From: Catellatospora methionotrophica
Lineage (GTDB): Bacteria; Actinomycetota; Actinomycetes; Mycobacteriales; Micromonosporaceae
Assembly (NCBI RefSeq): GCF_011297335.1
Contig: NZ_JAAOTJ010000014.1
Coordinates: 1 to 64,000, forward strand
Reading direction: 5' to 3'
Length of the DNA stretch: 64,000 nt
Shown here: one piece after another, positions 1 through 8,704 of the stretch
Layout of the letters: the number at the start of each line of letters is the position of its first letter
Position numbering within the stretch: position 1 is the first letter of the stretch
Notes under the pieces: generated by a model
Told to the model about the DNA's origin: nothing
Seen by the model: the letters and a program-made list of their open reading frames with translations, nothing else
The model's database searches: none
Translations under genes and position numbers: made by a program

Positions 1-29
1 GACCCGAAACGGCGATCATCGCGAGGCGA

Positions 30-56
30 GGGCGGGGGCGGGGGCGGGGGCGGGGG
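30..56 (+). repeat. G-rich hexamer repeat (GGGGGC)n, possible G-quadruplex
   Basis: Four runs of five G separated by single C (34-56), preceded by GGG-C, form a (GGGGGC) tandem just downstream of the stop of the leftward lipoprotein gene. Four G-tracts with one-base loops on the plus strand are the textbook pattern for a parallel G-quadruplex. The leftward mRNA would carry the C-rich complement, so any effect would act on the template or on transcription end. It could also be simple slippage sequence. Confidence 0.6.
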
Positions 57-66
57 ATAGCGGGGT

Positions 67-786
67 TCAGGGGCGGGTGACGGTCAGGGTGGAGACGCCC
101 GCGACGGCGTCGACGTCGTAGCGGTCGGCGGCGCTGTCCCAGCCGGGCGGGGCGAACACGGTGCCGCCGGCGATCCCCGAACGGCGGTTGCCGTCGACGG
201 TGACGTTCGCCGCGCCGCCGCCCGCGGTGACCCGCACCGGAATCCCTTCCGGGGCGCGTACCAGCAGCTCGCTCGCACCGCCCGCCATCCGGACCGTCAC
301 CGGGCCCTCGGGCTTGGGCAGGATCGTCTCGATGCGGCTCGAACCGGCGGTGAAGTCCAGCCCGGCGACCCGGCCGCCACCGAGGTCGACCAGGGTCTCG
401 TTGGCGCCGCCGGAGAAGCGCAGATCCCAGCGCACCCGCCGGTCGAGCAGGATCTCGACCGCCGCCGGGCCGTTGTCGCCGGTGCTACGCAGGTGCAGCT
501 GGAAGCGGCCGCCCGACTCCACCACATCGGGGGCGATGCCCGAGTTGTCCGGGGTGCTGATCCGGTACAGGTCGTCACCCAGGTCCGCGGCGCGCACGGC
601 CAGTGTGGTCGCGCCGCTGACCACGGTCAGCGAGGCGGCATCGCGGTCACCCCGGGCGGCCGAGACCAGGTGCGTCTGCCCGAGGCCGTCGCGGCCGTGC
701 TCAGGGCCGTCGTCGTCGTGCCAGGGGGCGCAGCCGGTCGCCAGCAGGGTCAACGTCAGTCCGGCCAGGACGGTGCGTGCTCTCAT
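67..786 (-). CDS. Secreted lipoprotein with toast-rack-like repeats
   Basis: 239 aa. The N-terminus is a lipoprotein signal peptide with lipobox LATGC (Cys19 would be lipidated), so the protein should sit on the outer face of the membrane. Residues about 45-235 are short glycine-rich beta segments of the kind seen in DUF4097/LiaF C-terminal toast-rack domains; this is a fold impression from the alternating hydrophobic pattern with GG turns, not a firm family assignment. No catalytic motif is seen. It is divergent from the PLP-enzyme gene with about 100 bp between them. No strong Shine-Dalgarno precedes the ATG. Function unknown; such domains are often envelope-stress sensors or adhesin-like. 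Confidence 0.75.
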   Translation of the reverse strand: MRARTVLAGLTLTLLATGCAPWHDDDGPEHGRDGLGQTHLVSAARGDRDAASLTVVSGATTLAVRAADLGDDLYRISTPDNSGIAPDVVESGGRFQLHLRSTGDNGPAAVEILLDRRVRWDLRFSGGANETLVDLGGGRVAGLDFTAGSSRIETILPKPEGPVTVRMAGGASELLVRAPEGIPVRVTAGGGAANVTVDGNRRSGIAGGTVFAPPGWDSAADRYDVDAVAGVSTLTVTRP

Positions 787-887
787 GATCAGCCGATACC
801 CGGCCGGACGGGCGGCTACACGGCGACGCGACCGGGCGTTTGCCCGCCGAGCGGCGCGCGCCCCGTGGGCGATGGCAGCATGAGGGC

Positions 888-1949
888 ATGACGCACCTGC
901 CCACCCCTTACGTGTCGGTCGATGTCGACGTGCTGGACCGCGGCATCGCCCGGATGGCGGCCTTCACCCGCGAACGCGACCTCGCACTGCGCCCCCACGC
1001 CAAGACGCACAAGTGCCTGGAGATCGCCCGGAGGCAGCTCGCGGCCGGGGCAGTGGGGCTGACCGTGGCGACCGTCGCCGAGGCCGAGGTGTTCAGCGCG
1101 GGCGGCTGCGAGGACCTGTTCATCGCGTACCCGCTGTGGGTGGACCAGGCGCGGGGGGCGCGGCTGCGCGAGGTCGCGGCGCGGGCCGCCGTGCGCGTCG
1201 GGGTCGACTCCGCCGAGAGCGCCCAGGCGCTGGCCAGGCACGCCGGGCGCGACATCGAGGTGATGGTCGAGATCGACAGCGGCCACCACCGCAGCGGCGT
1301 ACGTCCCGCCGACGCCGCCACGGTCGCCCTGGCCGCCGACAAGGCCGGACTGCGGGTACGCGGCGTGTTCACGTTCCCGGGCCACGGCTACGGCCCGGCG
1401 CTCGCCGAGGGCGTCGCCGCCGAGGAGGCCGTGGCACTGGTCGAGGCCGCCGACGCGCTGCGGGCAGCCGGGTTCGAACCCGACGTGATCAGCGGCGGGT
1501 CGACGCCCACGGCCGCGTGGAGCCACGTCGCGGCGCTCAACGAGATCCGGCCCGGGGTGTACGTCTTCAACGACGCCCAGCAGGTCGAACTCGGCGTATG
1601 CGACTTCGGGGACGTGTCGCTGGCCGTGGTGGCGACCGTCGTCAGCCGGTCCGCCGACCACGTGATCCTCGACGCGGGCGGCAAGGTGCTCGGTGCCGAC
1701 CGGTCCGCCTGGGCGACCGGGCACGGCCGCCTGCCCGACCTGCCGGACGCCCGCATCACCGCCCTGTCCGAACACCACGCCACGGTGACCGTGCCGCCCG
1801 GCGCCGAACTGCCCGAGCGCGGCTCCCGGCTGCGCGTCGTGCCGAACCACGTGTGCGCGACCGTCAACCTCGCCGACGAGCTGATCGTCGTCTCCGGCGG
1901 CGAGGTCGTCGACCGCTGGGCGGTCGCCGCGCGGGGAGCCAACACCTGA
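888..1949 (+). CDS. DSD1-family PLP enzyme (D-threonine aldolase / D-serine dehydratase-like)
   Basis: 353 aa. The fold-type III alanine-racemase-like N-terminal barrel carries the PLP-lysine motif HAKTHK at residues 37-42 (Lys39 expected to bind PLP). The C-terminal domain has the PNHVCATVN segment, matching the His/Cys pair that binds zinc or another divalent metal in this family. Family members cleave D-threonine to glycine and acetaldehyde or deaminate D-serine; which substrate applies cannot be read from sequence. The ATG at 888 is chosen over an upstream in-frame start because the family begins directly with the LPTPYV-like strand. Likely cytoplasmic D-amino-acid catabolism, perhaps of peptidoglycan-derived amino acids. 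Confidence 0.85.
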   Translation: MTHLPTPYVSVDVDVLDRGIARMAAFTRERDLALRPHAKTHKCLEIARRQLAAGAVGLTVATVAEAEVFSAGGCEDLFIAYPLWVDQARGARLREVAARAAVRVGVDSAESAQALARHAGRDIEVMVEIDSGHHRSGVRPADAATVALAADKAGLRVRGVFTFPGHGYGPALAEGVAAEEAVALVEAADALRAAGFEPDVISGGSTPTAAWSHVAALNEIRPGVYVFNDAQQVELGVCDFGDVSLAVVATVVSRSADHVILDAGGKVLGADRSAWATGHGRLPDLPDARITALSEHHATVTVPPGAELPERGSRLRVVPNHVCATVNLADELIVVSGGEVVDRWAVAARGANT

Positions 1950-2038
1950 GGCAACCTCGGTCATCCGATTCGCCCACCTGCTAGGCCCGGCGGGGCGACT
2001 TCCGATGATCCTGCCCGAACGGCTGTGCCGCCGGTGAT

Positions 2039-2088
2039 GTCCTCTTCCTACACTCCGCCACATGATCAATCGGATCTCGGAAGAGGAC
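2039..2088 (+). promoter_or_regulatory. 10-bp inverted repeat that would sequester the ribosome-binding site
   Basis: GTCCTCTTCC at 2039-2048 is a perfect reverse complement of GGAAGAGGAC at 2079-2088, with a 30-nt loop. The right arm contains the Shine-Dalgarno AAGAGGA (2081-2087) that lies six bases before the GTG at 2094. In RNA the stem would bury the ribosome-binding site completely. Confidence 0.6.
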
Positions 2089-2093
2089 GCACC

Positions 2094-2549
2094 GTGCTGA
2101 GCCGACTGCGCAAGCGTTTGGGCTGGTGGTCGGTGCTGGCGGAGATCACTGTCGCGGTGAGCGTGCTACACCTGCTCGGGTTGCTGGGCATCGCGCTGCT
2201 CGGCGAGGGCACCCCGCGACGGCTGGACGAACGCTTCATCGCCGTCGCGTGGGTGGCCATCGCCGTGATCGCCACGGTAGTCAGCTGGTCGCAGCGGCTG
2301 AAGCGGCGAGATGCCATGTGGTACGCCCCGGGCTGGCGGAACTTCGCCCCGCGCTGGCTGCGGTTCGCCGACGCGGTGGCCGATGTCCTGTGGGCGGCCA
2401 CCTTCTTCACGACACTGCTGATCGCGACCGCCGGGCACGTGAGCGCGAGCACGGCGGCCGTGCTGTTTGCGCTGTCGTTCCTGCCCGTGTCCGTCGTGGC
2501 GCAACTCGGGACGCGGTACGAGGACCCACCTGCCCCTCGGCACCCGTGA
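2094..2549 (+). CDS. Small four-helix membrane protein
   Basis: 151 aa from the GTG at 2094, chosen because AAGAGGA lies six bases upstream; in-frame starts at 2025 and 2037 would add a non-conserved-looking leader. Hydrophobic stretches at about residues 12-36, 45-66, 92-115 and 120-140 predict four membrane helices. A basic loop with WYAPGWRNFAPRW separates the two pairs. No family is recognised. The gene is alone, followed by a strong terminator, and its ribosome-binding site sits inside an inverted repeat, so translation may be conditionally blocked. Confidence 0.75.
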   Translation: MLSRLRKRLGWWSVLAEITVAVSVLHLLGLLGIALLGEGTPRRLDERFIAVAWVAIAVIATVVSWSQRLKRRDAMWYAPGWRNFAPRWLRFADAVADVLWAATFFTTLLIATAGHVSASTAAVLFALSFLPVSVVAQLGTRYEDPPAPRHP

Positions 2550-2573
2550 AGTAGACGGGGGATCGCCTGATCG

Positions 2574-2610
2574 AAAAGGCCGGACGGGCCTGCTGCCCGT
2601 CCGGCCCTTT
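2574..2610. terminator. Bidirectional-looking intrinsic terminator
   Basis: Perfect 12-bp stem GGCCGGACGGGC (2578-2589) / GCCCGTCCGGCC (2595-2606) with loop CTGCT, preceded by AAAA and followed by CTTT. It ends transcription of the small membrane-protein gene. Confidence 0.85.
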
Positions 2611-2637
2611 CTCGCGCCGCGATGAAGAAATCTTTTC

Positions 2638-2666
2638 TTGAAATCGATTCCACGGGTTGATAGTTT
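2638..2666 (+). promoter_or_regulatory. Predicted sigma-70-type promoter for the M23/VCBS gene
   Basis: TTGAAA (2638-2643), a 17-bp spacer, then TAGTTT (2661-2666), in an AT-rich patch between the upstream terminator and the M23 gene. Both hexamers fit the housekeeping-sigma consensus. Transcription would start near 2673, giving a leader of about 107 nt that contains GAGGA before the GTG at 2780. Confidence 0.6.
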
Positions 2667-2779
2667 CAACGAGTTCGATCGACGTGTGTGGATCACGTGC
2701 GTGCCATGGCGGACGCCGTGGCCCTGATCGCCCGCGCGGCGACGCGTCGCATCCCTCCACACCCCCTGAGGACGTGATC

Positions 2780-4294
2780 GTGCACCCCCCATCGGCACGT
2801 TTGCTGGCCCGCGCCCTGGTCGGGCTTCTCGCCCTGGCCTCGGTCGTCGTCGCCCCCACCGCGGCGTTCGCCGCGCCCAACTTCAAGGCCCCGTTCCCGT
2901 GCGGGCAGCGCTGGACCTACAGCCACCACAGTGCCGAGGTCCGCCAGGCCCTCGACTTCGTACGCGCCGACGGCGGCGTCACCGGCGGCACTCCGGTCAT
3001 GGCCTCCGCCGCCGGTACGGCATACCGGTTCTCGCAGCCCAGCGGGGCCGGGAACTACATCGCCATCGAGCACGGCGGCGGCTGGAAGACCTACTACTTC
3101 CACCTGACCTCCTACTCGGTGCCCGACGGCGCGGTCGTGCAGCAGGGCCAGCAGATCGGGATCACCGGCACGACCGGCAACTCGTCGGGCCCGCACATCC
3201 ACTACGAGCAGTTGCTCAACGGCGTCGGGCAGGTCATCGCCATCAACGGGGTGTCGCTGGCCCCGTATCCCGGCTCCTACAACCAGCGCTACCTGACCAG
3301 CGACAACTGCGGCGGCGCACCGGCGGGCGCGAAGTACTACGCGGGTTCGCCGACGGACTTCTCCGGTGACGGCAAGGACGACATCGTCGCGTTCACGCAC
3401 GGCACCCTGGCTGATGTGTACGTGTCGCCGTCGACGGGCAGTGGTTTCGCGGGCACGTCGGTGAAGTGGAACGACTTCTTCGCCCTGACCGGGGAGACGC
3501 CGCTGACCGGTGACTTCAACGGTGACGGCAAGGACGACATCGTCGCGTTCACCCACGGCACGACCGGCACGGCGGCAGGTGACGTGTACGTGGCGCTGTC
3601 CAACGGGTCGGGGTTCCTGGGGGCGTCGAAGTGGCATGACTGGTTCGCCCCTGGTGCGGAGGTCCCGGCGGTCGGTGACGTCAACGGTGACGGCAGGGAC
3701 GACATCGTGACGTTCACCCACGACACCAACGGTGACGTGTACGTGGCCCTGTCGAATGGTTCGTCGTTCGGGGCGGGCGTGAAGTGGCACGAGTTCTTCT
3801 CCCCGGCCAACGAGTTTCCGGCGCTGGGCGATGTCAACGGTGACGGTAAGGATGACCTGATCACGTTCACGCAGGGTCCGGCGAGTGCGGCGGATGTGAT
3901 CGTGGGTCTGTCGAACGGCAGCTCGTTCGGGCCGGGTCTGAAGTGGCACGACCTGTTCGCGGTCGGGGCGGAGCAGCCGCGGGTCGGTGACGTCAACGGT
4001 GACGGTAAGGACGACATCGTGACGTTCACGTGCAACGCCGACGCTGATGTGTATGCGGCGGTGTCGAACGGTTCGGCGTTCGTGGGTACGACGGTGAAGT
4101 GGAACGACTTCTTCTGTACGGCGGGGGAGTTCCCGTTCCTGGGTGACTTCAACGGTGACGGTAAGGACGACATCGTCGTGTTCACGAAGGGTTCGCTCAA
4201 CGACGTGTACGTGGGTCTGTCCACCGGGACCGGGTTCCTGGGCGGGGCGAAGTGGCACGACTTCTTCGGCCTCAACGGCGAGACGACGCTGTAA
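2780..4294 (+). CDS. Secreted M23 (LytM) peptidase with FG-GAP/VCBS repeats
   Basis: 504 aa from the GTG at 2780 (GAGGA seven bases upstream). A Sec signal peptide ends near AFA-A (residue 31). Residues about 35-170 form an M23 peptidase: HH at 49-50 with LDF (Asp59) and the metal-binding HIH at 139-141, so it probably cleaves peptidoglycan cross-links. Residues about 190-504 are tandem VCBS/FG-GAP units of roughly 50 aa, each with a DxNGDGxDD calcium loop and a KW[H/N]D/E motif (six KW copies). These repeats probably form a beta-propeller that binds wall or surface glycan. The same repeat occurs in the convergent GH172-like gene. It ends at a strong shared terminator. Confidence 0.85.
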   Translation: MHPPSARLLARALVGLLALASVVVAPTAAFAAPNFKAPFPCGQRWTYSHHSAEVRQALDFVRADGGVTGGTPVMASAAGTAYRFSQPSGAGNYIAIEHGGGWKTYYFHLTSYSVPDGAVVQQGQQIGITGTTGNSSGPHIHYEQLLNGVGQVIAINGVSLAPYPGSYNQRYLTSDNCGGAPAGAKYYAGSPTDFSGDGKDDIVAFTHGTLADVYVSPSTGSGFAGTSVKWNDFFALTGETPLTGDFNGDGKDDIVAFTHGTTGTAAGDVYVALSNGSGFLGASKWHDWFAPGAEVPAVGDVNGDGRDDIVTFTHDTNGDVYVALSNGSSFGAGVKWHEFFSPANEFPALGDVNGDGKDDLITFTQGPASAADVIVGLSNGSSFGPGLKWHDLFAVGAEQPRVGDVNGDGKDDIVTFTCNADADVYAAVSNGSAFVGTTVKWNDFFCTAGEFPFLGDFNGDGKDDIVVFTKGSLNDVYVGLSTGTGFLGGAKWHDFFGLNGETTL

Positions 4295-4310
4295 CCGCGA
4301 CGCATGAAGA

Positions 4311-4342
4311 AGGGCCGCCTCCGCACCACCGGAGGCGGCCCT
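4311..4342. terminator. Shared terminator between convergent VCBS-repeat genes
   Basis: Perfect 13-bp stem AGGGCCGCCTCCG (4311-4323) / CGGAGGCGGCCCT (4330-4342) with loop CACCAC. A-rich sequence on the left and T-rich on the right let it serve both the rightward M23 gene and the leftward GH172-like gene. Confidence 0.85.
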
Positions 4343-4353
4343 TCCGCTTTCGC

Positions 4354-7300
4354 TCAGGACAGGATCAGACCCGGCCTGGGCAGGTCGGTGGCCGTGGCGA
4401 AGCTGTCGTGCCACTTCCAGCCGTTCTGGACGAAGCGCCCACCATCGGACAGCGACACGTACACATCGGCAGCGCTGCCGCCGGTGTAGGTGACCACGTC
4501 GGCCCGGCCCTCGCCGTCGAAGTCGCCCACGCCGGGCGTCTCCGCGCCGATCGCGAAGTTGTCGTGCCACTTCCACCCGGTCTGCACGAACCGGCCGCCG
4601 TCGGACAGTGACACGAACACGTCCGCGGTGCTGCCCCGGCTGAACGAGACCACGTCGTCGCGCCCGTCGCCGTCGACGTCGGCCAGCGCGGGCAGGTCGG
4701 TGCCCGCCGCCACCTGGTCGTGCCACTTCCAGGCGTTCTGCACGAACCGGGTGCCGTCCGACAGCGCCACGAACGCGTCGGCCGCGCTGCCGCCGGTGAA
4801 CGTGACGATGTCGTCGCGCCCGTCGCCGTCGACGTCGCCGAGCACCGGTGTCTCGGTGCCGAACGCGAACGTCTCGTGCCACTTGACGCCCGGCCCGAAC
4901 CCGCTGCCGGTGGACAGGGCGACGTACACGTCGCCGGTCCCGCCGCGGGTGAACGTGACGATGTCGGCCCGGCCGTCGCCGTCGACGTCGCCGACCGCGG
5001 GGACCTCCGTGCCGACGGCGAAGAAGTCGTGCCACTTCGCGGCCGCCCCGAACGAGGACCCGTTCGACAGGGCCACGTACACGTCGGCGAGGTCGCCGCG
5101 GGTGAACGTGATCAGGTCGGCCCGGCCGTCGCCGTTGACGTCGCCGGTCATGGGGACCTCGCCGGGCAGGCCGAAGAAGTCGTGCCACTTGGCGTTGCCG
5201 GTGAACGCCGAGCCGCTGGACAGCGCGGTGAACACGTCGTTGGTGTCGGCTCGGGTGAATCGCAGCGCGTCGTCGCGGCCGTCGCCGTTGACGTCGGCGA
5301 CGGCCTTGACGCGGGTCGTCGCCGAGACCACCCCGGACGCGGGCCCGGCGTTGCCCGCCGCGTCGACCGCGACGACCCGGTAGTACCAGGCCTGCCTCGC
5401 GGGCAGCGGCCCGTGCCGGAACCCGGTCCCGGCCACCGTGCCCGCCAGGTTGGCGGCGGTGATCGCCACGTCGGAGCTGCGCGAGGCGTACACCCGGTAA
5501 CCGGCCACGCCGACGTCGTCGGTGGCGGCGGCCCAGCTCAGGGCGAGGGCGTGCACGCGGCCGCCGCCGAGCGCGAGCCCGCTCACCTGACCCGGCGCGA
5601 CCGTGTCGGCGAACGGGCTGACCACGCTGAGCGCCTCGTAACGGGACGCGGTCCAGGCCGGCGAACCGGCGACCGGGGTCAGCGTGACGGTGATCGCCGT
5701 CTTGCCCGCCGTCAGCGAGGCGGGCAGCGTGAACTCGTCGGCCAGCCACCGGTGTGTGCCGTTGCCCAGCGGCTGCAGCCAGGTCCCGGCCGACACGCCG
5801 TCGACCGTCACTGCCGCCTGCTGTCCGGGGGACTGCTGGTCGCCGGTGCGGCGCAGGCGTACACCCTGGTTGTCGGACGCGACCGCGAGCCGGAAGCCGA
5901 CCGCCGTCCCACCGGCCCGCACCTGCCCTGACACCGTTGTCGGATCGTCGCCTTCGAACGCCGAGACCAGCGCGTACTGCGACGCCCCACTGTCGGTCCA
6001 GGCGTGCGCGGACCGGCTGGCCGCGTCGCCTGTCACCAGTGTGTCGGTGCGCCGCGACGCGGCGCTGGTCTGCGTGTACAGGTATGCCGTCGAGCCGTAG
6101 TCGGCGGGCATGTCGTTGCCGGGCCCGTGCTCGATGCCGAACCGCAGCGCCGTGGTGTACGCGACCGCGTCGCCGATCAGCAGCCGGTATGCCCCGTCGC
6201 ACTCGTCGGCGCAGCCCGCCGCCCGGAACTGGTGGGCCGGATTGCCGGTGAACACCCCGCTGTACTCGCCCCGGTTGAAGTACCAGCCGGACTCGTAGAA
6301 GTCCTCGGTGCCGGTGCCGTACCACTGCGGGGTGGGCGAGCCGTCGACGTGGATACGCTCGTCGCCCTCCAGGTAGTTGCGGGTGTTGCCGCCGGTGATG
6401 TGCCCGCGCATGGTCTGGGTGACCCCGACCAGGCGGCCCCGGCCGGACTGGTCGGCCAGTGTCCAGTCCTGGCCCATGACGGTCTCGGCGCGTGCCGAGC
6501 GGGTGGTGAAGTAGCCCGCGTCGCCGGTGGCGGCCAGCAGGTCGGTCCACTGCGCTCCCGGCGCGGAGGTCACCTCGGCGCCGATCCCGGAGACGGTCTG
6601 CCCGGTGGTGTTGACCAGCTCGATCGTCGCGGTGCTGCGCAGCGGCATCGGCCACCAGGCGCTGTACCAGCCGCCCGCGGCGGTGTCCATCGCGAACATC
6701 AGTGAGCGCACGTGTTTCTCGGCCAGGCCCGAGCCGAAGAACTCGCCGATCGGCGAGTCGACGGTGCGCCGCCCGTCGAAGGTGATCCGCAGCCGCAGCC
6801 CGGCCAGCACCGCCGGGGTCGCCGACGCGTCGGGCACCCGCAGCCGCAGCGCCGTGATCAGCCGGGGGCCGGTCAGGTTCGCCACGGTGACCTGGCCGCC
6901 CGCCGGGGCCGACACGGTGGTGCTGCTGGTCGCCGCCCCGGTCTGGGTCGGTTTCGGATCGCGGGTGCCCGCGGCGCGCAGCAGCGTGATGACGTCGTTC
7001 GCCTTGTCCGCGGTGCTGAACGTGCTGATCCCGGCCGCGTCGGCGAACCTGCGGTAGCCCACGTGGTAGAAGAGCGGATTGTGCTGCGTCGTGATCTTCA
7101 TCGAGGTCCGGTACGGCATCGGCACCTTGACGGTGACCCCGCCGGAGGTCTGGTCGGCGTTGGTGACCAGGGGGAAGCTGAACGGCGCGCCGAGGTTGCC
7201 GTTGACCAGGTTCTGCAACCCGGTGTCCACGACGGTCACCCCGTCCAGTTCGATGCGGATCCAGCCGGTCGCCGTGACGTTGCCCTCGTCACGGGTGAAC

Positions 7301-7629
7301 CAGATCGACTGGACCTCGCCGGGGCCACGGTCCTCGGCCAGGACGCAGCCGCCGGACTGGCGCAGGCAGGAGTACGCCCCGCTGAAGCCGTCGTCGTTGG
7401 AGCCGTCCCGGCCGAAGCTGGAGAACTGCGCGGTACGGGTCCCGGCCGCCAGGTGCGGGAGCAGGTCCAGCCGCCGGTACGCGTCCCACCCGACGGGGCC
7501 CTTGTCCGCGATGGCGGCGACGCCGGGCGCGGCGGTGGGCGGTTTCGCCGCTGTCGGCGTCGAGGTGCTGGTCAGAGTGAGCGCAACGACTGCCGCGACG
7601 ATCAGTGCGCGCAGGTGAGGAGGGTGCAT
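4354..7629 (-). CDS. Secreted GH172-like (DUF2961) protein with FN3 and VCBS repeats
   Basis: 1091 aa. The signal peptide covers about residues 1-28. Residues about 45-430 match the DUF2961 family, with the hallmark [14 protein letters not shown] block; characterised members (GH172) act on fructofuranosyl or arabinofuranosyl linkages. Next come a middle beta-rich region (about 440-660), one FN3 domain (about 670-770) and six VCBS units of about 50 aa with DVDGDGRxD calcium loops and KWHD motifs, ending the protein. The repeats closely resemble those of the convergent M23 peptidase. A -35/-10 promoter ends six bases before the ATG and there is no Shine-Dalgarno, so the transcript is probably leaderless. 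Substrate unproven. Confidence 0.82.
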   Translation of the reverse strand: MHPPHLRALIVAAVVALTLTSTSTPTAAKPPTAAPGVAAIADKGPVGWDAYRRLDLLPHLAAGTRTAQFSSFGRDGSNDDGFSGAYSCLRQSGGCVLAEDRGPGEVQSIWFTRDEGNVTATGWIRIELDGVTVVDTGLQNLVNGNLGAPFSFPLVTNADQTSGGVTVKVPMPYRTSMKITTQHNPLFYHVGYRRFADAAGISTFSTADKANDVITLLRAAGTRDPKPTQTGAATSSTTVSAPAGGQVTVANLTGPRLITALRLRVPDASATPAVLAGLRLRITFDGRRTVDSPIGEFFGSGLAEKHVRSLMFAMDTAAGGWYSAWWPMPLRSTATIELVNTTGQTVSGIGAEVTSAPGAQWTDLLAATGDAGYFTTRSARAETVMGQDWTLADQSGRGRLVGVTQTMRGHITGGNTRNYLEGDERIHVDGSPTPQWYGTGTEDFYESGWYFNRGEYSGVFTGNPAHQFRAAGCADECDGAYRLLIGDAVAYTTALRFGIEHGPGNDMPADYGSTAYLYTQTSAASRRTDTLVTGDAASRSAHAWTDSGASQYALVSAFEGDDPTTVSGQVRAGGTAVGFRLAVASDNQGVRLRRTGDQQSPGQQAAVTVDGVSAGTWLQPLGNGTHRWLADEFTLPASLTAGKTAITVTLTPVAGSPAWTASRYEALSVVSPFADTVAPGQVSGLALGGGRVHALALSWAAATDDVGVAGYRVYASRSSDVAITAANLAGTVAGTGFRHGPLPARQAWYYRVVAVDAAGNAGPASGVVSATTRVKAVADVNGDGRDDALRFTRADTNDVFTALSSGSAFTGNAKWHDFFGLPGEVPMTGDVNGDGRADLITFTRGDLADVYVALSNGSSFGAAAKWHDFFAVGTEVPAVGDVDGDGRADIVTFTRGGTGDVYVALSTGSGFGPGVKWHETFAFGTETPVLGDVDGDGRDDIVTFTGGSAADAFVALSDGTRFVQNAWKWHDQVAAGTDLPALADVDGDGRDDVVSFSRGSTADVFVSLSDGGRFVQTGWKWHDNFAIGAETPGVGDFDGEGRADVVTYTGGSAADVYVSLSDGGRFVQNGWKWHDSFATATDLPRPGLILS

Positions 7630-7635
7630 TCCCGG

Positions 7636-7664
7636 AACGTATATTCGACATCCTTGAATGTCAA
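7636..7664 (-). promoter_or_regulatory. Leaderless promoter of GH172-like gene with dyad in spacer
   Basis: Read leftward: TTGACA (7664-7659), 17-bp spacer, TACGTT (7641-7636), six bases, then the ATG at 7629. An inverted repeat GACAT-N6-ATGTC (7647-7662) lies across the -35 and spacer and is a plausible repressor site. Confidence 0.65.
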
Positions 7665-7701
7665 TTAGTTCCAGAGCGCTGCTGTATCGCCGAGAAAAGT
7701 T

Positions 7702-8532
7702 TCATGCGGTTTCACGCGACGCGGCGCGCATCTGCCAGACCCGGGTCGCCACGGCGATCACGGCGAGCCAGGTCAGGCCCAGCGCCCAGCCGCCGAGCAC
7801 GTCGCTGGGGTAGTGCACGCCGAGGTAGACCCGGGACAGTCCGACCAGGACCGTGCCCGCCGCGGCGGCGACCCATACCGTCGCCCACACGGTGCGGTTG
7901 CTCGTCAGCATGCACACCAGCCAGGCCAGCAGCGCGAACCCCACCAGCGAACTCGCGCTGTGCCCGGACGGGAACGAGTAACCGGCGGCGGTCACCACCT
8001 GGTCCGGCGGGTTCGGCCGGTCCCGGCCGATGATCTCCTTGATCGCGTACACGATCAGCTGCAGCACCCCCAGCGTCAGCACCCCGAGGACCACCGGATA
8101 CCAGGAACGCGTACGCCACGCGACGGCCGCGACCGCGATCACGGCGGCCACGGTCAGCGCGACCGCGCTGCCCAGGTCGGTGATGGCGATCTGCAGGTGG
8201 GTGAGGCCCGGCGTGCGATGCCCGGCCAGCCACGCGACGGCCGGGCGGTCGATGACCGTCAGGTCGTCGTCGTCCACGACCGCGTCCAGCACCTCCACGA
8301 ACACCGACGCGAGCGTGAACACCAGCGCCGCGCCGATGACCAGCAGCACGATCTCGGCCGCCACCCGCGCGGTCAGCCAGGACAGCGCGGCCCGCCCGTG
8401 CCGGTCCGACGCCTGCGTCCAGCGCCGCCCCGCGAGGTACCCGGCCGCCGGGCGCATCGCGCACACCACCGCGTACGCGGCCACCACCAGCACCGCCACC
8501 ACACCCAGCCCGAGCAGCACGCTCCCGGTCAT
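7702..8532 (-). CDS. PAP2-superfamily membrane phosphatase
   Basis: 276 aa. All three phosphatase signature motifs are present in order: KEIIGRDRP (KX6RP), PSGH and SRVYLGVHYPSD (SRX5HX3D). Hydrophobic segments predict about six membrane helices, with the active site facing outward. Members dephosphorylate lipid phosphates such as undecaprenyl pyrophosphate or phosphatidic acid; a role in recycling the wall-lipid carrier is plausible but not shown. The ATG at 8532 is preferred over one nine codons upstream because GAGAGGAG lies just before it. An alternative frame across the same DNA lacks these motifs and was discarded. Confidence 0.9.
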   Translation of the reverse strand: MTGSVLLGLGVVAVLVVAAYAVVCAMRPAAGYLAGRRWTQASDRHGRAALSWLTARVAAEIVLLVIGAALVFTLASVFVEVLDAVVDDDDLTVIDRPAVAWLAGHRTPGLTHLQIAITDLGSAVALTVAAVIAVAAVAWRTRSWYPVVLGVLTLGVLQLIVYAIKEIIGRDRPNPPDQVVTAAGYSFPSGHSASSLVGFALLAWLVCMLTSNRTVWATVWVAAAAGTVLVGLSRVYLGVHYPSDVLGGWALGLTWLAVIAVATRVWQMRAASRETA

Positions 8533-8704
8533 TCCCGCTCCTCTCGCGCAGCACGCCATTTGATCAGAGGACGCTGAACGAAAGCTGGCAACGGGCCGGC
8601 CTGTAGCGACTGTGTACCGCCGATGTAGGGGGCCTGCCTAGCCTCGCCACAGTCGATCACGACAGCCGGGCCGTGAGGCCTGCACACCGAGGGGGAGGAC
8701 CGCG

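Noticed and set aside
7712-8554. Alternative frame over the PAP2 gene
   Set aside because: It lacks the three PAP2 motifs and is Arg/Gly-rich.
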